Positions 32,369 through 41,030 of a stretch of 64,000 bases of DNA are shown here, piece by piece (positions within the stretch are counted from its first letter, which is position 1; every line of letters begins with the position of its first letter). This DNA comes from a virus: the IMG/VR virus record IMGVR_UViG_3300029923_000015, positions 1 through 64,000 of that record; one strand, written 5' to 3'. The notes under the pieces are model-generated. The model had not been told where the DNA came from, did not search any database, and saw nothing but the letters and a program-made list of their open reading frames with translations. The position numbers and the translations under genes are program-made.

Positions 32369-33067
32369 ATGATACAATTTAATTCTCTAAATACGATCAT
32401 AGACGATATCTTATTAGAGTATCGGAATAATCAACTAGCAGAAAGCGATCCACTTAGTAGAATTCAAATAGAACAATGGATTATCCACTATCGCGCATTC
32501 CTTATAAAACAAGATATAGATAGGGGCAGAGAAATAAATTCTGCATATGTACAAGAGGTTTTAAATTTGCCTGTTATCTATAAAGATTCGAACGGAGTCA
32601 CTATTTCTACCTCAAATCTAATAGTCGGAAGAACTACTGACACTATTCCAAATGGAATAGATTTCCATTTTGCAGACAATATAATATCTATAACAGATAA
32701 GTATGATAATCTCATACAATTAACTTCTGAGCAGAGAGCAAAGATGCAAGTCAATAGGAGGTATACCAATAATAATCCAATGGCATATGAAAGAGATGGT
32801 TATATATACGTTGTATGCCAAGGGGATGTTAAATTTTTAAACATAAAAGGAGTATTTGAGAATCCGTTAGAAGATGTATTCGGACTAAATGCAGATGATC
32901 AATATCCAATTCCAGTAAATATGATCCCAACACTAAAGGATCTAATAATGACTAAAGAGTTAGATATAGTAGCGTTGTCTGATCTCTCAAATGATTCTTC
33001 AAATGATTTAGCAAAAGCGACACTAAACGCAAGAGACTATAAAAAACTATCACGTGGTATCAAATAA
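32369..33067 (+). CDS. putative tail ring protein (232 aa)
   Basis: The first helix LNTIIDDILLEYRNNQLAES and QIEQWIIHYRAFLIKQDID, followed by a beta domain and IPVNMIPTLKDLIMTKEL, match a protein placed before the HU/IHF-like and tail-stabilisation genes of crAss-like phages. It is probably one of the ring proteins between portal and muzzle. Identity rests on order and on these helices. It overlaps the next gene by 14 nt. Confidence 0.6.
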   Translation: MIQFNSLNTIIDDILLEYRNNQLAESDPLSRIQIEQWIIHYRAFLIKQDIDRGREINSAYVQEVLNLPVIYKDSNGVTISTSNLIVGRTTDTIPNGIDFHFADNIISITDKYDNLIQLTSEQRAKMQVNRRYTNNNPMAYERDGYIYVVCQGDVKFLNIKGVFENPLEDVFGLNADDQYPIPVNMIPTLKDLIMTKELDIVALSDLSNDSSNDLAKATLNARDYKKLSRGIK

Positions 33068-33506
33068 ACATCAATCATATACGCTGGAAGACTACTTTAA
33101 TTCCTATAAGGAATATACTAGTGGCAATCCGGCGTATACTGTTTCAAGGAAACAATTCAATTCTTTGCTTAAGGATTACTTTAAATTTCTATCGGCGGAA
33201 TTGATAGATAACTCAAAAGAAATAAGATTACCTGCAAGGATGGGTACGTTAGTAGTAACCAAGAAGAAGCCAAAAAGATATGATTTTACTTATTTGCGAG
33301 TCGACTTTCACAGTACAAAAGAGTCAGAAAAAACCATATTACATCTAAATGAACATTCCGATGGATATAACTTTAGATTCCATTGGTGCAAGAAGGACAT
33401 GCTAATAAGTAATAAAAATATGTATGAATTAGTTATGTCTAGGGCAAACAAAAGGAGACTAGCTTACATGATAAAAGTAGAACACAAAGATTATATAGAG
33501 AAATAA
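33054..33506 (+). CDS. HU/IHF-like ring protein (150 aa)
   Basis: The core SRKQFNSLLKDYFKFLSAELIDNSKEIRLPARMGTLVV resembles the helical base and first strands of the HU/IHF fold. Genes annotated as IHF subunit lie at this place in crAss-like genomes. Here it may serve as a tail ring component instead of a free DNA binder. No ATG is available near the 5' end; GTG 33054, overlapping the previous gene by 14 nt, is the best start. Next gene begins 1 nt after its stop. Confidence 0.6.
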   Translation: MVSNKHQSYTLEDYFNSYKEYTSGNPAYTVSRKQFNSLLKDYFKFLSAELIDNSKEIRLPARMGTLVVTKKKPKRYDFTYLRVDFHSTKESEKTILHLNEHSDGYNFRFHWCKKDMLISNKNMYELVMSRANKRRLAYMIKVEHKDYIEK

Positions 33507-33507
33507 T

Positions 33508-34272
33508 ATGGTTTATAAAATGATCAGCGTGCAGCAGGTAATAGCAAAGGTATTGTCCGACTTGGATATAAGAGAAGAGGCTATAAGGATATCAGACTGT
33601 ATTGAGTGGGCCTCAGAGGCTGTTGAGAAGATAGGATCAGTGAAGCAATTAAACAGAAAGGTTTCTGGAACAAATGGACTTGGGGTATTGCCAATAGTTG
33701 GTCATCAGGTACAAATACCATTTGATTTACACCGACTAAATAGTGTTGCGTGGTCTAGAACTGGTACCGGAAATTGGCATCCAATGACTTTGGCTACCGG
33801 AGCATTTAGCGTCTGGTCTGCAAAAGATATTAAAAATACAGTGGATACGTCTATGGGTCCAGGGATTCTAAATCAAGAATTAAAGTACTCCATAAAGCCG
33901 AGGTATATAATGACAAATGTAGAAGATGGATTCTTGAAATTAAGTTACGACTCCATACCTTTGGATGAAAATGGATATCCATTAATACCAGATATTATAT
34001 CATATATAGAAGCTATATATTGGTATATTACTGTTAAGTTAAAATATCCAGATTATATGGCCGGAAGACTTAATAGAGAAGTATATTATGATATGCGTAG
34101 ATCATGGAATTTTTATTGTAAGCAAGCATATGGTGATTCACTAATGCCTACTTCTGACGAAATGGAGACTATAAAAAATAATTGGACAAAATTAGTTCCA
34201 GATGTATATGCCAATAATAATTTTTATGATACTATTGGAGATATTCAGGTAATTAAAACACAGAATAACTAA
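33508..34272 (+). CDS. tail stabilisation / ring protein (P22 gp4-like)
   Basis: The segment QQVIAKVLSDLDIREEAIRISDCIEWASEAVEKIG, then a beta domain (VQIPFDLHRLNSVAWS) and a helical end (YDMRRSWNFYCKQAYGDSLMPTSDEMETIKNNW) follow the pattern of tail stabilisation proteins in crAss-like phages, related to P22 gp4. It would seat on the portal or adjacent ring and hold the muzzle. Its stop overlaps the muzzle start (TAATG). Confidence 0.68.
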   Translation: MVYKMISVQQVIAKVLSDLDIREEAIRISDCIEWASEAVEKIGSVKQLNRKVSGTNGLGVLPIVGHQVQIPFDLHRLNSVAWSRTGTGNWHPMTLATGAFSVWSAKDIKNTVDTSMGPGILNQELKYSIKPRYIMTNVEDGFLKLSYDSIPLDENGYPLIPDIISYIEAIYWYITVKLKYPDYMAGRLNREVYYDMRRSWNFYCKQAYGDSLMPTSDEMETIKNNWTKLVPDVYANNNFYDTIGDIQVIKTQNN

Positions 34273-37200
34273 TGAGTAGCAAGAACGGAAAGACTACTGT
34301 GAATACATTTAGTGGAGGAATCCAACTAGATATTGATAAAAGTCTGTTAAAAGAAAATCAATATAGATACGCGGAAAATGTTCGTATTGTATCAAATGAG
34401 GGCGCTACTACTGGCGCCCTAACTAATATAGAAGGATCTACTATTCTTAGCCTTGGCTCTGATACATTCTCTGTAGATGAAGATATAATTGCCACTACCA
34501 CAATAAGGGATCTAGGCGTAGTAATAACAGCGCTGCCATCAAAAAGAACTGGTATGCTTACTTACGATTGGAATGAGCAGCCAGACACTGGCACTATAAC
34601 AATACCAGCTAAGGCAGAGGAAACAATAGTTATAGAAGATTCTAGAACGACCCCAGATCCTGTTAGTCCAAATGCAAATTTACTTTATGTAGAATGGACT
34701 GGTATAGGGACAAAGGAACTTAGATGCCAATTTCAGGATCTTCTGACTACAACTGTATCATTTAAAGTTACAGTTACGTACACAGATAGTTCCAATGAGG
34801 TATTCAATGTATTCTTAGACCAATCTGCTACCCCTAGGAGCGTAAATCCTGCGTCCCCATATGTCATAACCACAGTATTAAGGATGGATCTTAAATCGCC
34901 TTATATGCAGTATATCTCTGTTAACTCATTCTTACCAACTCATGATGGTGCAATGTGTGACAATAACGGTGTAGAAGGATATTATCCAGTAGAGACAAGG
35001 AGGTACAAAAATGTAACGCAATACTATTTATACGAGACGGATTATTACTCTCCAGACCCTGTAACATATAGAGGCGTAGATATAGTTACTTCTCACAATG
35101 TGGTCCATGACGAACAGTTTTACGAGGTAGCTACTATTATCGGCATATATAATAGCTACGTATCGGGAAGGGTCAATTTAGCGATATCAACCCCATTAAC
35201 ATTAAATTTAAATGCATATTTATATGATGTTGATATAAATACTATTTCTGGGAGATATAATGGCGCTAACACTCTGCATTTTAATTCCGCAACTATATAT
35301 TCTTTTGATGGAGAATATATTTCGTCTGTACAATCAAGAAGCGTAGAGATACAAGATATTATAAAAAATTCAGATGGGATTCATTCTGATATTATAGCGG
35401 CAAATCATCAAATTCCTATATATACACAGCAAGATATATCTATAGATTGTATAGACAAAAATTACAATAATGTATCAGCTATTGCTACATATTTAACGGA
35501 TGGCCGTTTAAGTACTAATTTAGTATATAATAAATCAGCCATAACATCAAATAAAATATATAGAGTATCATTTCCTGATGATAAATCTCCTGTGTTTAAA
35601 AATGTTCTAAATCCAAATGGAGTAAACTTCAACACACCATTAAATCCAAACCTAAGTATGGTTGGGAGGTATGAGGATTTTGATAACATAAAATTATATT
35701 GGGCCGATGGGGTAAACTTTATTAGATGCGTAAATATAGCGAGTACTAATGATTTAAATAATTCAGTATTAACAGACTCATCTATATTTGATTTAATCCC
35801 ATCTTCAAAACTAGTTAGCCCATCTATAGTTTCTATAGGGAGTGGAAGATTGGACGCGGGATTAATACAGTACTGTTATCAACTATACAGCCCATCAGGA
35901 GGAGAGACTGAATTAAGCCCAATGAGTCCTGTAGTACACTTGACTAATAGCGAGGTACTGGACTACAGTGTAAAATATATGGGGACTGGTATTGGTGACA
36001 TTCATGGTAAGTCAACAGGCAAATCTGTCAAGGTTGGAATAAAGATACCAGATAACAATAAATTTATCAGAGCAAAATTAATATCTGTTTATTACTTTAA
36101 TTACTCCGACGTCCCTGTTATCTCCGTGGTAAAGGAATTAGATATAAAATCAGAACAAGACAATGGATATATATATCTTGAAGATGGTGGGGTTGGAGCG
36201 GTAGGCGAATTAACTCAATCTGAATTTAATTTGATTGGCGGTAATTTATTTATACCAAACTATATAGAAAGCAAGGACAATATATTGTTTGCAGCTAATA
36301 CGAAGGAAGACACCTGGGACTTATCAACTGAAGAGTACGATACTAGGTCTTATCAATTTAAGGATGAGTTTACAGGAGTCACTATTCCAGCAAATCCAAA
36401 ATTGGTTACCCTCAGAACGGTAGTTATGAAGGGAAGCGCTACAATAGAAGTCAACATAGTTGATGACTATACTACTGTAAGCTCAGCTGTATCTATTGGA
36501 GATATACTAAAAGAAATAAATGGGGTCCCTATTGCTAGAGAGATAAAAGTAATATCTATATCTGACGATAAGAATTGGATTGGATTTGACTCTTCCGAGA
36601 TAGGCCTAACATATGTTAATGGCTGTAGTATAGTGATATCAGAGCCATATACAGTTGAGATTCAGAAAAAGGCCAAATTAAGTATGGCCTCTGGCGAGTC
36701 AAGCAGTTACTCTTTGTCTCAATTGCAATCTATACTTCCAACACACGACTGTATACATGACGAGATATACAAAGAAGATAGATATGCTGATTTACAGTAT
36801 AGGTATGATAAAGATGGCAACCTTGGTGGAAGCGGGCTTAATGTAGATTATAAGTTTACAAATGCATTCTTTATTGAATCATATGGGGACTATTATGGCA
36901 AAAGGGTTAATTCTACTTCTGGAGATACTTATTCAGAATCATGGGTTACAGACGCAGATAAATACATAGATCAGAGGACTGCTAGAATAGGAGATAAGAA
37001 AAGAAATATCTCAAGTATAAAACTACAGGATAGTGATGGAACTATATATGACGCTCCATTATCTAATTTCGGATTGCCGGTACATGATGGGTTTCTAAAT
37101 TACGCAAATCCATATCTGTCAAACAATTTCACTTCGTATCAAAGAGATGAAATATATAGATTTGGGGCCATTTTTAGGGATACAAAAGGGAGAAAGACGC

Positions 37201-39968
37201 CAGTAAAATGGATAGCAGACATAAGATTCCCTGCTGGGTATGTCGAGAATAGTAAATGGGCTCCAAATATATTTGAGGTCCCAGAGGAGACGTATAATTT
37301 ACCATATGTAGGTACTGAATTAGAATTTCAAGAATTGATAGTTAAACCCCTTGGACTAAAATTTAATTTCAGAAATTTACCGAAATCAGTAGTAAGTGTT
37401 GAGATAGTAAGAGCAAAAAGAGATATAAATAATAAGACTATATACGCCCAAGGGATTATACAAAAAACTGGGACTCAATATCCATCATACCAGCAAGATC
37501 ATTTAAATGATACTGGGTATATAATAGACGAGGGAATAACTAATACTCTAAGGCCTCACCCAATAGTATCTATGGGATATGCTACGTCAATATGTGGGAT
37601 AGTCAGAAATCAAAATGGGAATATACCTCATTCTATAAATATAGAGAATGAAGGTTCTTTTTGGTATGATTTTAATGATTATACTGGTAACACGTTTTCT
37701 CAAGATAATTCCCAAGTAAGAACTACTGCTAGATACACCGACCATGCTCTTTCTCCATATTTTTATTATAAGAACAGTGTTCTATTTGTAAATCCAGAGA
37801 CTTCGTACTATGGAGTTGATTTTACAGAGCAGTTAAGGAATATTGCAGATTCAATTAAAATGGATATTGTTGATATTGCATATCCAATATCTACTCCCCC
37901 ATTAACAGCAATGGCCCCTAATGTAAAGGGTCGATATTATATTGGTGGACTAGAGCAAGATAGACTGCAATTTAAAGTAGTAGGAGACTCTGCAAATAGA
38001 TGGTATCCTACTGCAATGTATTTTGCGGCAGATTTGAATAAGAAAATAAGGTCATCGTTCCCAATTCCATCTACTACCGCTCCAATATTTACAATAGGAT
38101 TAGTTGGAGCCGATTACAGAAGAATAGCAAGTGAGACCACTGGATATACTAGTTATAATCATATGTGGAATGCTATAAATGCATCACCAGTATCTGATAT
38201 TACTATACAAAGCAGTTGGAATGCTTTAGAAAAAGGAGATAGGGCTTATATATCACTCGGGGGGCTATTAGCATATGCTGGAGATAATAAATATATATAT
38301 AAAAATGGTTATGTATATGATGTTGCTAGTGCAACTACTGATGATCCATTTATATTGGTGGACGCAGCAAGTACTAATGGTGCTTCTGGTGCTACGTTTA
38401 AGTATTTTAATAGATATGTGTCCAGATCAAGCACGATACAAAATAATATAAGTCTTGTTTTTCAAAAGACTTCTAATTTAGAGGATGCCACTGTTTACAC
38501 TTTTGCCGGATTAGACGTACCAAAAACAAATCCATATAGTAGTAGCACCGTAGAGAGCTTCTCATTAATAAGAAAGGTGTCATCGTTTGAGTACTCTGGT
38601 TCCATAAATCCAGGACTTCCTATAGAGAAAGTCTCTGGATCAGACTATGTTACCGCTGGCAGTATACAGTATTTAAATTGGTCTAAGCCATTAACTGGAG
38701 GAAATGAAGGTCAAACGAATTCTACTGACATAAAGAATATAATATCTGTGCTTACTAAAACTAAAGTTGGCGGTCCACATGGAGCTGGTATAATCTTGTC
38801 TTTAGAAGATATGGAACAATTCCCAACAATATCAGATGTAAATCAGTCTAAGAAAATATATGACGGAGTAAATGGACTATATTCCGGGTATAAAACTCTT
38901 GATAGGATAGGAAGTTCTTCTCTTTCTACATATATTACAAACATGAAAATGATGAATTCATATATATATGGTGGTTCTTCATTATTAGATAGGCAGTTTA
39001 CTGAATATATATCTACTGGATGTTCATTTGACAATATAGATGGTAATGGGACTAGTGTTGTCTTTGGTGGTGATACATTTATAGGTATATTCGATTATAC
39101 GGCAGTAAAAGCAACAGATCCATATGTAGCATATGACTCCTCAACTAAAATAGGCAGAGGGGCTAATATCGCTAGCCAAGTAAGACACATAGGGGCGTTA
39201 ATTCCATTAGAATCATCTATAAATTTGCATCTAGTTAATTCTAAATCATACATAGCTGATGGAAATAATTTTGCCATACAAGACGAGCCAGGAGTATATT
39301 CTCCAGGAGCTAGTATAGGAAGTAAATGGAAGCATACTCAGTTGCTCCCTCAGTATAAATATAATTCTGCATATTCTTCAGAAATGACGGCTATTGGCTC
39401 TTTATCGAAACTCCTAATCACTCAAAGTAACAAAACGTTTGATTGTAGGGTTTGGTCTTCAGAGCCAAAAACAAATGATGAATTATATGATAATTGGTCT
39501 AAGTTTAAAGTCGCCAACTATATAGATGTTGATACTAAGTACGGGGAAATTACTGGTTTAAAAGCATTTAGAGATAAGTTATTGTTTTGGCAAAGAGATT
39601 CTTTTGGCGTTTTATCTGTTAATGAGAGGTCATTAATAAAAGATAATAATATAAGTTTACTTACTCTTGGAACTGGTGGGATACTATCAAGATTTGATTA
39701 TATATCTACATCTAATGGAATGAAGAAAGGAATGATAGGTGGAGTAACAGAATCTGAATCTAATCTATATTGGTTCGACCTAAATAATCTTGAATTATGT
39801 ACGTTTGGCGGATCGCTATCGGTACTATCTAAAGCAAAAGGTATACAGACTATATTAAATATGAATAGAGAGAATATTACAGATAAGATACCAATGGTCT
39901 TCGATAAAAAATATAATGAAGTGATGATAACTTTAGATGGACTTCAGGGAGTCGACAATATAAGATAA
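34272..39968 (+). CDS. tail muzzle protein, main part (1,898 aa)
   Basis: The N-terminus TFSGGIQLDIDKSLLKENQYRYAENVRIVSNEG is characteristic of the crAss-like muzzle (P22 gp10-like) protein that forms the end of the tail. The bulk is beta-rich, with repeated small domains of Ser, Thr, Asn and Tyr. The last part (DTKYGEITGLKAFRDKLLFWQRDSFGVLSVNER, then KKYNEVMITLDG) normally leads straight on into a segment that here is found in the next ORF, so the muzzle appears to be divided in two, with a one-base TAATG overlap. Confidence 0.8.
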   Translation: MSSKNGKTTVNTFSGGIQLDIDKSLLKENQYRYAENVRIVSNEGATTGALTNIEGSTILSLGSDTFSVDEDIIATTTIRDLGVVITALPSKRTGMLTYDWNEQPDTGTITIPAKAEETIVIEDSRTTPDPVSPNANLLYVEWTGIGTKELRCQFQDLLTTTVSFKVTVTYTDSSNEVFNVFLDQSATPRSVNPASPYVITTVLRMDLKSPYMQYISVNSFLPTHDGAMCDNNGVEGYYPVETRRYKNVTQYYLYETDYYSPDPVTYRGVDIVTSHNVVHDEQFYEVATIIGIYNSYVSGRVNLAISTPLTLNLNAYLYDVDINTISGRYNGANTLHFNSATIYSFDGEYISSVQSRSVEIQDIIKNSDGIHSDIIAANHQIPIYTQQDISIDCIDKNYNNVSAIATYLTDGRLSTNLVYNKSAITSNKIYRVSFPDDKSPVFKNVLNPNGVNFNTPLNPNLSMVGRYEDFDNIKLYWADGVNFIRCVNIASTNDLNNSVLTDSSIFDLIPSSKLVSPSIVSIGSGRLDAGLIQYCYQLYSPSGGETELSPMSPVVHLTNSEVLDYSVKYMGTGIGDIHGKSTGKSVKVGIKIPDNNKFIRAKLISVYYFNYSDVPVISVVKELDIKSEQDNGYIYLEDGGVGAVGELTQSEFNLIGGNLFIPNYIESKDNILFAANTKEDTWDLSTEEYDTRSYQFKDEFTGVTIPANPKLVTLRTVVMKGSATIEVNIVDDYTTVSSAVSIGDILKEINGVPIAREIKVISISDDKNWIGFDSSEIGLTYVNGCSIVISEPYTVEIQKKAKLSMASGESSSYSLSQLQSILPTHDCIHDEIYKEDRYADLQYRYDKDGNLGGSGLNVDYKFTNAFFIESYGDYYGKRVNSTSGDTYSESWVTDADKYIDQRTARIGDKKRNISSIKLQDSDGTIYDAPLSNFGLPVHDGFLNYANPYLSNNFTSYQRDEIYRFGAIFRDTKGRKTPVKWIADIRFPAGYVENSKWAPNIFEVPEETYNLPYVGTELEFQELIVKPLGLKFNFRNLPKSVVSVEIVRAKRDINNKTIYAQGIIQKTGTQYPSYQQDHLNDTGYIIDEGITNTLRPHPIVSMGYATSICGIVRNQNGNIPHSINIENEGSFWYDFNDYTGNTFSQDNSQVRTTARYTDHALSPYFYYKNSVLFVNPETSYYGVDFTEQLRNIADSIKMDIVDIAYPISTPPLTAMAPNVKGRYYIGGLEQDRLQFKVVGDSANRWYPTAMYFAADLNKKIRSSFPIPSTTAPIFTIGLVGADYRRIASETTGYTSYNHMWNAINASPVSDITIQSSWNALEKGDRAYISLGGLLAYAGDNKYIYKNGYVYDVASATTDDPFILVDAASTNGASGATFKYFNRYVSRSSTIQNNISLVFQKTSNLEDATVYTFAGLDVPKTNPYSSSTVESFSLIRKVSSFEYSGSINPGLPIEKVSGSDYVTAGSIQYLNWSKPLTGGNEGQTNSTDIKNIISVLTKTKVGGPHGAGIILSLEDMEQFPTISDVNQSKKIYDGVNGLYSGYKTLDRIGSSSLSTYITNMKMMNSYIYGGSSLLDRQFTEYISTGCSFDNIDGNGTSVVFGGDTFIGIFDYTAVKATDPYVAYDSSTKIGRGANIASQVRHIGALIPLESSINLHLVNSKSYIADGNNFAIQDEPGVYSPGASIGSKWKHTQLLPQYKYNSAYSSEMTAIGSLSKLLITQSNKTFDCRVWSSEPKTNDELYDNWSKFKVANYIDVDTKYGEITGLKAFRDKLLFWQRDSFGVLSVNERSLIKDNNISLLTLGTGGILSRFDYISTSNGMKKGMIGGVTESESNLYWFDLNNLELCTFGGSLSVLSKAKGIQTILNMNRENITDKIPMVFDKKYNEVMITLDGLQGVDNIR

Positions 39969-41029
39969 TGCTGAATACTATAAACTACTCTGAGATGACT
40001 CAAGCATTTTGCTCTTTCATCTCTATGAACCCAAAATGGTACTTTGATTTTAAAAACAAGTACTATTCATTTGACTCTTTTGGGAACTTGGAGTTGCACA
40101 ACTCAAATGACAAATATAATATTGCTGGCACTTCTCAAGTTCCATATAGGTCATTTATAAGACTTATTATAAATGACCTATATCACTATACCAAGGTTTT
40201 TGATAACGTATCATATAGTGGAGATAATTTAGATTTTATGACGAATTTGCATAAATTCTATACAACGACACAGACAAGTTCGGAGATAAACTCGTTACTT
40301 ATAGATAAAAGAGAGGATACATATAAATTTGCTATTCCAAGGAATACAAAGAGTGGGGAGTATGTTAAAATATTAGTCCCATCAACAACAGTATATACTA
40401 TCGGTCAGGCTTTTCAAGGTGGAAAGATCGGATACATACTACAACAAGGAGACTCTGGGTATGTATCTACTGAAAAAAGGTTAATAATAGTAGCAACGTC
40501 CGATCAAGCTATAGATACATCTTGGGGTCCAAATACAGTAGGTATAGGAACCACTAGCTCTGATATATACTCTGGGACAGACAATACAAATGAAATAATA
40601 TCAAAAATACATAGTTATGGGGTTGCAGCTAATGCATGCAAAAACTATAATAGTGGAGGCTTCACTGATTGGTGTCTACCTAGCAGTGGTGATTTAAACT
40701 CTATAATGAGCAATGCAACCGTGCTAGGAATGGATAATGGATTAACATATCTTAGTTCTACCGAGGTGACTGATAGTAATTCAAATATATATACCTCTAG
40801 TGGATACACAACGAAAGAAGACTCTTCTGGCATATACACAAGGGCTGTAAGATACTTTATAGACAAAGGAACTACTATTAATGGGTCGGAGATAGATATT
40901 GCGCCAGGAGCCTTCGCAGACAGAATGAGAGGCAAGTATCTAGTCTCAGATTACTCATTTCAAAATAATAATGGTATAATGTTTACCTTACCATCAATAG
41001 AAACAACATATAGATATTCAATGATATAA
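39968..41029 (+). CDS. muzzle C-terminal part with inserted DUF1566-like domain
   Basis: Residues ~1-125 (SEMTQAFCSFISMNPKWYFDF, TKVFDNVSY, DTYKFAIPRN) and ~315-353 (FADRMRGKYLVSDYSFQNNN) look like the continuous end of a crAss-like muzzle. Between them, at ~145-297, is a separate DUF1566/Lcl-C-like domain: GGKIGYIL, LIIVATSDQ, ANACKNYNSGGFTDWCLPSSGDLN, YLSSTEV and TRAVRYF. Such domains occur in bacterial and phage surface adhesins, so a host-binding insertion at the tail tip is likely. It starts in the TAATG stop-start overlap of the main muzzle gene. Confidence 0.68.
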   Translation: MLNTINYSEMTQAFCSFISMNPKWYFDFKNKYYSFDSFGNLELHNSNDKYNIAGTSQVPYRSFIRLIINDLYHYTKVFDNVSYSGDNLDFMTNLHKFYTTTQTSSEINSLLIDKREDTYKFAIPRNTKSGEYVKILVPSTTVYTIGQAFQGGKIGYILQQGDSGYVSTEKRLIIVATSDQAIDTSWGPNTVGIGTTSSDIYSGTDNTNEIISKIHSYGVAANACKNYNSGGFTDWCLPSSGDLNSIMSNATVLGMDNGLTYLSSTEVTDSNSNIYTSSGYTTKEDSSGIYTRAVRYFIDKGTTINGSEIDIAPGAFADRMRGKYLVSDYSFQNNNGIMFTLPSIETTYRYSMI

Positions 41030-41030
41030 T

